Below, piece after piece: positions 34,006 through 46,760 of a DNA stretch of 64,000 nt. The first letter of the stretch is position 1. Each line of letters opens with the position of its first letter. The notes beneath the pieces are model-generated. The model searched no databases. It was not told the DNA's origin and was given only the letters and a program-made list of their open reading frames with translations. Source of the stretch: Raphanus sativus (Eukaryota > Streptophyta > Magnoliopsida > Brassicales > Brassicaceae); contig NC_079511.1 of assembly GCF_000801105.2 (NCBI RefSeq), forward strand, positions 21,599,792 through 21,663,791. The letters run 5' to 3'. The position numbers were made by a program, and so were the translations under genes.

Positions 34006-34730
34006 GGTTAAATAATGATTCAATTTGTATTTTGTTTATTTTGCTTAGGTTCGGTTTAGATTTTCAAGTTTGAATATTTTCTCTAAGCTTAGGTCCAAGG
34101 TAGCTAATAACTCTTAATCCACCTTTGTGTATTAAATTTTAAATTCAAATAGAAACTTATGTTGAAAATGAAATCTTATTCATAAAATAAGTTTCACATA
34201 CAGTAAAACTATAATAAAAAGATTTTCATCATTTTTTATGTTTTCTTAAATTAAAATAGTTGCACGAGTCCATATCTGGTTATTTCATAATGGACAGATT
34301 TTTACACAGCCCATTAGACTTATAAAAATTCTATTCACACTTGTTCAATTTTTTTCTCAGCCCACTAAGATTATAAAAATTTGGTCCCAACGTGGGTAAT
34401 TAGTTGGGATTTAACTTGGTATTTTAACTTTATTTATTTATAAAGCAACATAACTAACTAATCATGATGTAGTTCTAATTTTAAAATTTAAAGTTACATC
34501 AAAATTTTACCAATCAAGATGTAAATTTCATTTTCAAAGTTACAGCAAAAAAAGAAGAAACTTTTTTTTCTATTTATTTTAGTTCATTGTACTACATCCT
34601 TATTATTCAGGTGTTAAAAGTTTTAAAGGAAAAAAACATTCGTACTTATTAGATAAACTTAAAACATAAATTATCACTTAAGAGAAAAAGAAAAAATCAA
34701 ACATCAAAGAAAGAGAACCCTAACGTAGAA
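34006..34730. other. AT-rich spacer
   Basis: A/T-rich intergenic sequence with no gene or delimitable repeat. Confidence 0.4.
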
Positions 34731-34734
34731 CTTG

Positions 34735-34985
34735 TATAAGAAAAATCAAATTTGTAATGAATTTGTGGCAGCAACGATTACTCTTCATAACTTTGTAAGA
34801 AAATCAACTATACCAGATTCTGACTTTAAAGCAAACTGGGAGCAGGGTGGCAACCATCAAACAACGTTAGATGAGAAGATTGAAGGACCTGAAAATGTCG
34901 AAATTGTCGATTCCAGATAATACATGGAAGGTTTTCGTGACAAGATTTCAATGAATTTATGGAATTTTCGTAGGTAAAATTTATT
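34735..34985 (+). pseudogene. C-terminal fragment of a PIF/Harbinger transposase
   Basis: The plus-strand frame reads ATITLHNFVRKSTIPDSDF, then ANWEQGG and, across a stop, VEIVDSR-YMEGFRDKIS and MNLW. Plant HARBI1-like transposases end in exactly this order: a C(M/I)xLHNF(I/V) block with the last catalytic region just upstream, a VDSREM-xRDxIAxxLW tail. Only the last ~80 codons are present and a TAA falls at 34918-34920. It is a dead scrap on the strand opposite to the 0.6-1.4 kb copy. Confidence 0.75.
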
Positions 34986-35452
34986 ATTATTTAGATAGTG
35001 GTTTTACTATTATTAGATGGTTTTTATTATAAACTATTTAGGTTCCGGAGGTTTTAATTACATAAAAGGTTTTTTAAATATTACATTAAAATACTATAAC
35101 CAAAAATATACAGCTATAATTTTTTTTAATATATTGACAACAAATAACTTACAGCTACCGTTACCATATCTATAGCAAAAAATCTATGCCAAAAATCTTC
35201 AACAACAAATTTTAAAGCTAAACTTTTGCCCAACCAATCATCCACAACATGTAATACATATAGCTTAGTTTTATAACTTTTGTTTGAAAATGGCGTCGCT
35301 TATTCAAAATCTATGAACATATATGAAAGATGCATGGCGAAAAAGTAAAGAAAGTTAAGATAATCTTTATTTACTAAATTTGCTTAAGAGTACGCATTTC
35401 ACAACCCTCTCTCTGGAGGTAGGAATGCCAAAGCCTCGAAAATAAATGTACA
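34986..35452. other. AT-rich spacer and probable IRE 3' untranslated region
   Basis: The 200-300 bp next to the kinase stop codon are probably its 3' untranslated region on the minus strand; the rest is featureless A/T-rich DNA. Confidence 0.4.
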
Positions 35453-38400
35453 TTAATTTGTTTGTTGTCTTGGATACACACTTGTTGCTGTTCCATTTTT
35501 CTGAACTTTGGACACCAAATCATAATTGATACATGCCAGCTGACTGAGGTTCTTCATACCATAAAAAGAGCAAGTCAGAATGTTACATAACTGATTTTCT
35601 TATAAGAATACCACTTCAAAAGCTAGGGTGTACTCAAAGTCATTTGCCATAACAAAAAAGTAAATGACACACAAGTTCATAATCTATAGGAGGATTCTGC
35701 AAGTTGACAAAGCTAGCAACCTATATATAGATATCGATGACGAATGAAACTTGCAAGTGAACTTCTACGACTGTATAAAACTATGATTAATCATATGGAT
35801 GACAAGGGATATTGGGAGGAAATATACAGTACCTTGTAGGAGAAGTTATCGAATGGGTTACTTTCAGAAATATTTGTTTCCAACCCCGCAGATCCGCCGC
35901 ATTCATCAACCTGCATATACCATCAATATTGATCCAATTTAGGGACACTACACATCGATCTATCGAATTTAACACCAATATTTCTGAGGAGGAATGAGAG
36001 TGGATCATCAAACATTACCCCATCGTTGTGATCATTGCTGTGGCAACCACTGCTGCCACTTTCACAGGAATTTCCATTCTCACTGGTTGGAGAAGATCGC
36101 TTATCCGAAGCGTAGCGACTTTGGAAGTAACTTGTGTCAAGAGCATCTACTGTATCCGGCACATATACAGCCTAGGAAAAACACAAGCAATAAATGAAAA
36201 CAAATTATAAGGGAGTTTGCAAAGCTTACAACTTTTAAAGCAAAAGGATAAATTAGTTCACCTTCTGCTCTGGTAGAGTGTCCCAGTTTATGTCTTTAAA
36301 GAAGATGTGCTGCTTGACCTGTGTAATGATATTTGCTTCATCACTACCCAACACTTCAGAAAAAAAAATGGACTCTTTCGAGAAAAAGAAAATCAATGTC
36401 ACCTCAGCCGCCCCTCTAGCTCCAAGCCTCTGATGAGGATCTTCCGTTAATAACCTGGACAAAGCACAAGATACAATGTTACAGGAGAAAAAATAGTCAT
36501 GTCTTCTTCTCAATTGGGTTATAAGCTGATCTTGAACCAAAGCATGATCAGAATAGGCATTTATTTTGGACCGTTATGGGAAGATACATATAGTTCATAA
36601 ATTAAAAAAAAAAACATGAGAACAAAAACAGGTTTGCTTATTGATGTTTACAAATTAAGAAAGGGCTATTTTCATTATGCATATGACTAGATGTAACGAA
36701 AAGTCACTAACCGATCTATCAAATCACGGGCTTCATAGCTCATCTCCTCTGGAACACTAGGCCATGTTATTTTCCGGTTGATAATATTGTCAAATATTTG
36801 CTAGAATACAACAAAGAAGATGCAGATCAAATATCAGGAAGTTGGAGAGTGAACTAGAGATATAAAATACTGTCGCAACATATGAATTATGAAGATGTGA
36901 AATGAAAATGGTACATAGATAAAGGCCAATACAAAGAAAAACACGTCATTTGATGAACCTTGAACTATTTACAAGAACGATGCAATCTTAAGTCACTGAC
37001 CTCAGGATTATCAGCATTGAAGGGCGGAATACCCACAATAAATTCGAACAAAATGATGCCAACAGACCACCAATCCGCAGTTGCACCTGAACAGTTTGAT
37101 ATGTGACCATGGTTAGTGTTTATTAGGATATTTTATATTATGAGTTTTGGTAATTTTCCATTTAATCATTGGTTTTCAAGTTTTTTTATTAGGTTTAAGC
37201 GTTTTTTCTATTAAGTTCATATGATAATAATAAGTTAACTTCCAAGAGTTAACATTAATTCGTAAGAGAGCTTAGGGTTGAGAGAAAGCTTGGCTTAATT
37301 TTAATTTCTATATAATTCTTGTGTGAGTAAGAGTTCATATCACAGTTATGGAAGTATATCAATCTTTACAGAGTTAGTATTTGATAAACAGAAACGAATA
37401 CTTGAAACTATATATTGTCAGACAGACAGCAGAACACCAATTTGGTACGAATCTGAGTGGTCTAACTTAGTGATAAGCAATACATCCAAGTTTTCCACAA
37501 GATAAGTAGAGCTGTAATCAGTGTTTCAAAAAGAGAAAAAAATATAGCTGTAATCAACTTGATATATACCACAAATTTTGTTATTCAGATTAACAATCCT
37601 AACCCAGGACTAATCATTTTAATCTCAACCCAAAACCAATTTATATTCAAAACAAAACTGAAATAATACAGACAAGCGGACAAAAAGATTAGAAGGAAGT
37701 GTGTACCATGTCCTTTCCCCAAAAGGATTTCTGGAGCCATGTAGTCAGGAGTGCCAACCGCAGACGGCCTATCTCGCCTTTCAAAGTTATGCTCCGATGT
37801 TGAGAATTTTGGACCAGAGAGATCACCGGTGCTGTCGATGAGACCAACTTCGGAGAGCCCAAAATCTGTCAACTGCTCATATGAAACAAAAAGGTACCAT
37901 AAGGTCTACAGGGAAGCACGGTACTAATATTATATTTACAGTCTGCAGAGGCTAATTCTCTCGCTGTGAGTTTTATGAGATTCAGATAACAAAGATTTTA
38001 AGCTCTAGGGCATCACATTGCATGACTCAACTAAACATTCTGAAGCCTGATAATACTCTATATAAGTTTCTAAAATGGCGCTACTAGTTACCTTAACATG
38101 ACCATCATGTGCCATCAATAAATTGTCAGGTTTCAAATCACGATGCACAATACCCTCAGAGTGTAAATATTCCAAAGCTAGGACCTGACATTGAATCACA
38201 ACGCCTTGATAAATTTCCTTTTTAAATATGGCATATGATCTGTGAGCATTACACACTTACAACTTCGGCAATGTATACACGGGCATCAGTTTCATCCAAA
38301 CAACCGATACATTTCAACATTGAAAAAAAATCACCCCCATTCACGTACTCCATCACAAGATAAAGGTTTTCGCGACAAGTAAAAGAATAGAAGAATCGAA

Positions 38401-41235
38401 CCTGATCAAAAAAAAAGAAGAAAAAAAAGAAGGCTACGTTAGAAATAAGGGAATCTCTGCCGAGGATCATGCTACAAATGTTAAGAGCAGCTTACTACAA
38501 AGGGGTTGCGGACGTTGCTTAAAATATCTAGTTCAGCATGTATACGTTCAACAGCATTCTTGCGGATCATATCTGCCTTCTTCACAACCTAAGGACAATG
38601 AAAGCCCCCAGTTACAAGATTTTACAAAAGAAAGTTTGACTAATATTTTACCCAAAATAACTAAATGGGAACTAAATGAAAACCGATTTTTTTCGGATAT
38701 TAAAGCTTCGTAATTTTGTTATCCGAACTGACCCAAATCCAAAACTACCTAAACCGATCTGAACCAAGAAAATTTGTCGGTTTCTAAGATCCGAAGTAAT
38801 TGACCGAACCAAACTGATATCCAAAATGCCTAAGATTAAGCCTAACTGTAATACTTCAGAAGAATAACAGAAGCAAAGCGAACTGAAATTTAAATACCTT
38901 AATTGCAAATATGTCTCCTGTTGTTCTCTTTTTAGCCAAAAGAACTCTCCCATAAGCTCCCCTACTAATTTCTTTTATCTCCTCAAAATCATCTATGGAT
39001 ATGCGGTCCCGCATACGTACTGATCTGGTCCTCAAACTGCGTTGATCAACTTCATCTGCCAATAGAACATCTTCATCAATTACGGTGCTTGATAGGTCAA
39101 CTTTTTCATCATCCAGAATCTCGTTCAGCTGAAGATACTTATCCCTGTATAACAAATAAAGTATTTTGCCTCAACTGATAAGAGTATACATTCATTTCCC
39201 AGGACACTTGTATTGCAAGCAATGACAGCATGGGAGAAAAGGCAATAATATATTTTAAGAACTCACCGTATCAACTTTTCTATGCGTATTCCAAAAGTTT
39301 CTACTGTCAGCGCATCAAAGTTTCTGCTGTCTATGGTAAGCCTCAAGTAATAAAGACAAGAAAGTAAGACCTTCATGGATTGATCATCATGTGATATGGC
39401 ATTTGCTGCTCGTCTTGCAATGTTAGCAAGTGCAATCATCTGCATCATAGATTGTCCAGGGTGATTCGTCAGCCAGCATATTCAATAACAAATTAATTAC
39501 TTGGAAATTATTATTATAGTGCAGTACCACGACCTACCAGTGGAATATCATCCCGGTCATGGAATGTAACCTTGCTTCCTAGTAATGATTCAAATGGATC
39601 GGGTCTAGGGGATATTTCCATAGGGCTTTCTACCGCTGTAAGACTAATGTTCTCCATGATAATGTCAAGAGTTGAAGCAACTTCCTCCAGCCGCGCGTCA
39701 ACACTCACACCCTTGGTGCCATATCTATCCGACAATTCACATATTTTAGAGTGATCTTCCACGTGGGTGGTAGGAACATCCTCCTCGCATATACGACAAA
39801 TAATTGATTTTTTGTCATTAATAATTGACATATCATCAGTGGAAGCTACTCGATTTTCAACCACCTTAACTTGGTTATCATTCTGCTCTTTTGATACTAC
39901 TAGAGAAGTTTCATAGTATGGACAAGAGAGAGGTCCTGACTGGCTACGTTGTGCGAACTCTTCCTCCTGTCCCCAACTTTCCTTAAGAAACTGAAACTGA
40001 AGTAGTCTAGTACATCTCATAAGAATAAACAGCAATCGAGTGTGAAGCTGCTTGGGAACACCCGGGGGAAGCTCATGCCATTTGACATCTAACTCTTGAA
40101 ATATCTCCTCACACTGAACCCAGAACTCTCCTGAAGTAGTTTTGGTACATTTCAGCGTCAAAATCATCAAGTTTCCAATTATAACCTTCAACTCATGATG
40201 ATTTTTCGCATTGTCCTTGGAAATTCTAACCAGGTCCTCAGAAAATTGTTTAAGGTCGACATTCACTTCTTCCTTTGCTTTATCAAATGTGGCCTTGATT
40301 AGATTCAATACTTCCTGCTTAATTAAAAGCGATACCGTTAGAGCATGCATTGAACAAATTTCCAAATGAAGTTAAAACATAGACAGGAGCAGCAAGACTA
40401 CCTCCCAGCTGTTTGACCTATCAGGCTTCCTTAATGGAAAAGGCCTTACACCTTCCGCGTTCAACTCTTGAGAGAAACTCTTATTGTCACGGGAATAGCT
40501 TTTACTTGGAGCACTGGTCTTGTGAGGTAAGGCTTGAAAATGAGGGGGCTCTAGCTCCATTTGATTCTAAAAAGATAGATAGATGTCACAACACAAACCC
40601 CCTTTTTATGATATTAAGGACTAAGGAGAAAGGATTACGTACCTCTGGTTTGCCAGAGTCGCAAGGTGGTGATACCTTGGATTTATCTGCTTAGAATACA
40701 ACAAAATCAAACTTGAGAATAAAATATATGAAACATCAACGGTTGCCTAAGCATCTCCACGAGATGGGCGCAAGTCACAATAATATCAACAACATGAACA
40801 AGAGAGTTTTGGGCATATGTGATCATCACAACTTATACCAGAGTCCTGACGAGTATTCAACCCCGGCAAGTCATGAGACAGTGCCACGGGAGTTGCTTCA
40901 TTATTCCTAAAGCTGAAGCAAGTTTCCAGCGTCACTCGGAGGGACCTCGTCTTGATCCGATTCGAACTACCCAGGGAAGACGACAAGTAAGATCCTAAGG
41001 GAACTGAAGAGTGGACTTGATCAGACGAAAAAGCTCGTTTCCAGTGCTTCTTCGTGAACTCTTTTAAACCTGCGGCAAAGCCAAATATCCAATTAGGGCT
41101 CCGTGTCTCCTCTTTAGGATTGGATCTCCGTTTCCTTTTATCGGATTCGGATTCGCTCGCAGAATTTTCCGGACTGTTGGCGCTGTCGACCTTCTTCGAG
41201 GAACAGAAGAGCTTCTTCAGTTTCGTGAACTTCAT
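35453..41235 (-). CDS. IRE3: IRE-family AGC protein kinase (IRE3-like), 17 exons
   Basis: Serine/threonine kinase of the plant IRE group (INCOMPLETE ROOT HAIR ELONGATION and relatives), tied to polarised growth. Exons on the minus strand: 41235-40839, 40686-40643, 40566-40402, 40314-39538, 39439-39267, 39144-38898, 38588-38496, 38401-38261, 38184-38092, 37872-37707, 37086-37001, 36800-36712, 36454-36403, 36318-36262, 36171-36019, 35910-35833, 35551-35453; 969 residues, frame kept throughout. Order of parts: basic/Ser-rich N-terminus, all-helical IRE domain (~203-365), zinc-finger-like [16 protein letters not shown] (~375), kinase from ~565. Catalytic residues are all present: glycine loop [11 protein letters not shown]601 in AIK, HRD (D695), DFG (D713), GTPDYMAPE, and an AGC tail with FQSRY and NLSQLA. 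It is shorter than the IREs I remember (over 1,000 residues), mainly in the linker before [10 protein letters not shown]3 is chosen by synteny (At1g48490). Confidence 0.93.
38665..38835. repeat. hAT-related CCGAAC-rich fragment in IRE intron 6
   Basis: The intron between the exons encoding AIK and VVKKAD holds repeated TCCGAA/ATCCGAA and AACCGAT motifs like those in the hAT pair at 15.0 and 44.5 kb. No ends are recognisable. It is probably an old partial insertion tolerated inside the intron. Confidence 0.5.
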
Positions 41236-41400
41236 GTCGGATTCCCCAAAACCTTATCTTACCACAAAACAAAAACTCCATTTCAGAAACACAATCTCTA
41301 GAAGAAAAAGAAGATGACGTAACTGTATGAGTACAGTGTAAGAGGGAAGGCTCAAATTTTTAAAGCAAAGGTGAAAACAAGAGTCAAACCTGTTTGGACG
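41236..41400 (-). promoter_or_regulatory. IRE kinase leader and promoter-proximal region
   Basis: Immediately upstream of the kinase start. A/C-rich on the minus strand near the ATG, less A/T-rich than what lies beyond, with no upstream ATG-led frame long enough to suggest another first exon. No clear TATA box is seen within 120 bp. Confidence 0.4.
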
Positions 41401-44400
41401 TTTACCTTAGTCTATACGATTTAGTTGCAAATGTTTTATGGTGACGTTTAACTTAATGACGACAGGCTTCATTTTCTGCATGTATATATATATGCATAAA
41501 ATGAGTGGAGTAGATTACACAATCACCAGATTTTCTATAGGATTAAGGACTAATGGACATCATTGTTCTTATGCAGAGTTTTGCATAAATGAGTAGATTA
41601 GATACGACATTTGTCAAATTTTCAAGAGGGTTAATCCCATAGATGAATTTTTAGTGTGGGTTTGTCAAGCTATAATTGGTTCGCAATATAAGGAATGGAT
41701 TAATATTCCAAGATTTAGCACACTATTTCTTTTTCTATTTGATTTATTATAAACAGCTAATTTTGGGCTTACTGTTATCACTGAGATTTTTTTTTTTTTT
41801 TATTTACGATAACGGTAACAATAAAATATAACATTAAAAGCCCTTTCTCAAAAATATAAAAAAATAAAAATATAATTATTTTAATATATATATATATATA
41901 ATATTTTAATATATATATATATAATATTTTAATATATATATATTATATATATATATATATTAAGAGTGAATTTAATATATTTTTTGGAGTGATTAATTGT
42001 TGACAAAAGTATAATTTTAATTGATATTTAAATATTTTGCATACGTTGTACGCATATTTTTGTTTAAACTTAAATTATTAATCTTGATTAATTACCTATA
42101 TATTATTGCTCTTGATCTTTTTTAGTATTTATAAATAAATAGACAGTTCATAAATTTAAATCAAAGATAAATATTTCATTGTTGGATGTTTTTAGTTTTG
42201 TTATCACAATTTATAAAGTAGATGAACAATAAATAAACCTACATTTGAAATAAATTCGGGTTATAAAGTTATAATTTAGTGACAACAAAAGGAAAAATTA
42301 TAGCTTTTATAAGATTTGGTGTGTATTATTTAATATATATATTTATATTATTAAACTAATTAAATTTGATTCGATATTTCCTTGAGATTTTCAAAGTTAA
42401 CGGTGATAATAAGCTTAAACATTATTTAAAGATACATTCTAAAAGGGAAGTTCTTGTAGACAAAATATAAATTAATAACTGATTATTTTGAGTGTAATGC
42501 ATATTTTATATATAAAATATTAATATAAACTAATTTTAAGACATTATTACCGTTAAAGTTTTTCTTATCAATTTAATAAATAATTTATAATCAAACTAGA
42601 GATAATAGTTTAGTTGGATTTTCTTACTTTTGTTGTCAATATTTATAAACTAAATAAATCAATATAAATTCAAGATAAAAGTTAATTGTTAGTGAAGTAG
42701 TACATTAATATCAAATGAAAATACATTATTTTACAATTTTCTAATATTTTATTTTACCAGAAAATTTCCAGTAACTATGTAAATAATAAATTTATAAAAT
42801 AATATTGCAAATGACGATATTAATAAAAACAAACATATTTTAACTAATTAATTTTATACCTAAGAACATTTTAAATCCATATGAAATTTAGCTATCAGTA
42901 TCAATTGCATCACTACATATTTGGGTGTTTTTTTATTATTTTAAGTTCATATATAAGTTATTTAATTTAATTTTATAAGTGATTCGATATGAAACTAATA
43001 AATACATTCATATATATTTTAATGAGAAAATACATTAGGATAGCACTACAATGTTTTTTATCACAAAATAATTATCTAAACAATCTTTAAGAATACTTAG
43101 AATTTTTAATTTCATAAAAAAAAATCAAATTTTTTTTGAAGCTCTTTCTTAGAAAATGATTTCTCTTAGGAGACAAATTTTCTTTAAAAGGGGGTTCGGA
43201 AAACCTTCTTAAATATATATGATATCTTCCTTAATAAGTATAATATTCCCTATAATTTAGAAGATATTGACAAATATGTAGGATATCTTCCTATATTTAG
43301 AAAAATATTGATAAGTATGTATAATATCTTCATAAGATTTAAGAAAACTTTCATAAATGTTTATTTAATAACACATTCTTAAAAGTGTATTTAAGAAAGC
43401 TTTCATGAATATATATTAATGAACATCTTACTGATGTAAATATATATATAATAAGATATTCCTAAATATGTATACCATCTTCTTACAGTTTTTGGAAGAC
43501 CTTCAAGGATTTCATATCTAAATTTTATAAATACATTATATATTTAAAAACAACTTCGTAAGTTTCGAGAGATGTTATATATTAAAACAATATTTTCCTG
43601 AGTATACATATAAATCAAATTCAGAAATGTGACATATATATTTAGGAATAGCTTTGTAAATAAACATACAAGTTACATTGAAAAAGTATATTTACACATT
43701 TACGAAGATATTGCTTAATTGGGAAAAAAATATAAATTTAGAAAAAATTCATATAGGTTCACGAAAGTCTTCAAATTTTCTTTTTAATACATCTAATTAG
43801 AAAGTAAACCTGTGGAAACAATTTTGAAAAAAATAAAAAAATTATCTTCTAAATTTTATATTTTAAAATTTTAAATATTTATGCAATTTTATATAATTAA
43901 CAAATAACTACTTAGAATTATAAATAATAATATAACTGTCATCTAACCTTATAGTAAAATATATTTTAGAGCTGAAAAAAGTAAAATATATTTTAGAGCT
44001 GAAAAAAGTAAAATATATTTTGGTCATTTTTACTTTGGGTGCTATTTTAAAAAGTAAAAGTAAAAAGAGGCTATTTAGATGATTTGAAGTATTTAAATTG
44101 AACAAAAATAAAATTTCAATGAAATAGCCTGATAAGTGACCAAGTGTTTAATTTCAATTTAATTAAAATATATTTCAAATGAAAATAACTTTACTTGTGA
44201 TTTAAAATTTTAATTAAATGGAATTACCTAATTTGTGACTCCAATATTTAGTTATATTAGTTAAATATAATTTAATTTGTGATTTGGATATATAATTTCA
44301 ACTAAATTAAATAGACTTTAAACCATTGTGTGAAAAAAAAATGATGGGATAATAGCCATACACAAATCGTCTCTCCAATCTCTCTCCCTTTTTCAACTCG

Positions 44401-44541
44401 CTACTTTAAAAAATGAAAAAAACTCTTAAATTTGACTTCCGTATCTCAAGTCATGATGGATTTTCTTTATCTTATTCTGCAATTATATTTGTTGTTTATT
44501 TTTGTTTTGTGGATCTTTCTATTTTTGTTTATATTTTTATC
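41401..44541. other. AT-rich desert with simple repeats
   Basis: About 3.1 kb with no supported gene. Structure seen: runs of TATATA joined by ATATTTTAA at 41880-41965; degenerate repeats of GATATCTTCCTTAA/TATCTTC type at 43200-43500; and a 27-bp unit GTAAAATATATTTTAGAGCT plus GAAAAAA repeated about 2.6 times at 43954-44022. Confidence 0.5.
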
Positions 44542-44549
44542 GTTCATGG

Positions 44550-45221
44550 TAGAGGTGGGAATTTACCCGATAATCAACCCATATACGAACCCGATCCGAA
44601 ATCCGAATCGAAATAGCAAAATACCAGAACAGATATTGATTTAGGAGAGATTGGATATCCGAACCTCAACGGGTAATATCCAAACCTGAATCGATATCCG
44701 AAGATAACCGATATATGTATATTTACCCTTGTATTTTTAGTTTACATGTCTCATTTTATTTCAAATATTTATATTGATGTTACAAATACTTTAAGATCAT
44801 ATAATATAATATATATAATGATGTTGAAAATGATTTGATACTCATTAAAAATGGATGTCAAGTTTTTTTTGTTTCATTTACTAACAAAAGTTACATTCAA
44901 ATTCAAACAATAGCCAAATTAGTGTCTATTTATTTTTGAAATATTACTTCCAAATTTATTAATCATTCAATCTATTAAAAAAAGAATCAGTTAATCAAAA
45001 TCTAAATTTTTAAATACAAGAAACTTTAGAAAATAATTTTTTTTTCTTCCAAAATCTAAATATTCGAACCCGGCCCGAAATAACCTAACTTGAACTAAAA
45101 ATACCCGAACCCGACCCGAAGTACATAAATACCCAAACGGATTTTATACTTATATACCAAAATATCCGAAAATCCGAAATAAAAGACCAAGTCCTAATGG
45201 ATATTCGAACGTCCATCCCTA
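44550..45221. mobile_element. Non-autonomous hAT-type element, copy B
   Basis: It starts TAGAGGTGGGAATTTACCCG. The right end, read on the minus strand, is TAGGGATGGACGTTCGAATA. Flanking 8-bp repeats GTTCATGG (44542-44549) and GTTCACGG (45222-45229) match at 7 of 8. The ends are packed with CCGAAC-type motifs, and the interior (GATATCCGAACCTCAACGGG, ATATTTATATTGATGT) matches copy A at 15.0 kb in the same orientation. It has no coding capacity. An open frame at 44413-44616 runs across the left end and is fortuitous. Confidence 0.85.
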
Positions 45222-45229
45222 GTTCACGG

Positions 45230-46035
45230 TTAACACATTTTTATCAAACTCAATTACAAATTTTTAATCCAAAATGCTGAATCCAAATAAATAGTTGAAG
45301 ATGGAAATTGATGAAAGTCTTAAGTATAGAGGGTGTTAAAAACTATAAACTTTGGGGGAAAATTTAATGTGGGTTATATAAGTTTTTTTTGGGGGGGGGG
45401 AGGGTGATTAAATAAGTTAAGCCAATGGTTTAGGTAAAAAATACAATGTGGTTGTTCACCTCCACTCTAATTTGTCATTGACTGTCAATCCACAAAAAAT
45501 AATGTATTAAAATAAAGATAATTGGCTTTCATACCCTTATTCCGTACAAAATTTACAATCGATCCTAACTTCTTTCATTCTAAATTTCATTCACATTTTG
45601 CGTCTACAGTAGTAGACTCAACCTTCCATATGGGAGAAGATGTGTGTCAATTAAGATGTGTGTAGATCAATACATTAATTTTACTTTCTGGAAAAACACA
45701 CCGCTAGAAAATATATAAACTGAAAACTCAATCGACACAAATTTTCAAACATTCAATTTTCTCCTCCCAATATTTAATTCTTACTTTATATCGTTCCACC
45801 TCTTCATATTCATTGTTCCAATTCAATTTTACTCTTAATTTCTATTTATCATTCCAGATTTGAACTCAGTTTATAAAAAATTCCATTGATTGAGATCTTT
45901 GATTGATCGGACCAAATCTCTTTCTAGGCTTTCAAGGTAGATTCATAAGAAACTAAATGTTTAAGCAGAGCACCTAGAGAATCTCTGGATTGCTTTTGGA
46001 ACGACGTCGTCATCTCGAGTGAAACTAGAAGAAGT
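45230..46035. other. AT-rich spacer with poly-G tract
   Basis: No gene is supported. A run of ten G residues at about 45391-45400 is unusual for this AT-rich setting. 45600-46035 has more even composition but no recognisable frame. Confidence 0.4.
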
Positions 46036-46760
46036 GATTGTTAGGTAATACATATTCTGATAACATTTATGTTAGCTGATATTTACTCAGTTACCTGATA
46101 ATGATAATGTTCTAGCGGATTATTAGCTGATTAATATTTTGATAAATGGTTTGTCATCTTATACATTGTTTCATACCTGGTTTGGTAACTGCTAAATTGG
46201 TTGGCACTTTATTTGTGAGTTGATACATTGTTTCGATAAATGATTTGTTACATTGTACATGTTTTGTTAGGTGATACATAGATTGATACCAAATAATTGA
46301 TTAATGGTTGATATGATGTTGACGTTAGTTTTGATACATGGTTTGTGTAGATGATAAATAATTTTTCAGCTTTTACATTATTTTCTACTTGGTTTGGTTG
46401 TCAAATGGGTTGATACATATGAGTTAATTGTTGTTTGATAAATGGTTTGTTATTTGATAAATGATTTGGTATCTAGTACATGTTTTGTTAGCTGATACAT
46501 ATTTTAATACAAAATAATTGGTAAATGGTTGGTTTAATATTACAAGACAAATTTTCTATAACTGATACATGGTTTGTGTAGTTTATAAAGGATTTACCAC
46601 CTTGTATATTGTTTGATACTTGGTTTATTAGTTGAAAAATGAGTTGATACATGGTTTGTGAGTTAATACGTTGTTTGATACATGAGTTGTTATCTAATAC
46701 ATGAGTTATTATATGATACATGTTTTGTTAGTGGACAAATAGTTTGATACCAAAAAATTA
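46036..46760. repeat. Degenerate minisatellite of TGATACATGGTTTGTTA type
   Basis: For about 700 bp the plus strand is built from variants of GATACATGGTTTGTTAGCT / GATAAATGGTTTGTTATCT, with unit length near 24 bases and many substitutions (for example near 46246, 46336, 46440, 46560, 46638, 46678 and 46720). No long open frame survives on either strand. It may be the remains of a tandem repeat or of a repetitive coding region; I cannot tell which. Confidence 0.65.

Noticed and set aside
35787..36210. Several small frames on both strands near the IRE C-terminal exons
   Set aside because: They are shadows of exons 15 and 16 of the kinase and of the intron between them.
39572..39754. 60-codon plus-strand frame
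   Set aside because: Antisense shadow of IRE exon 4.
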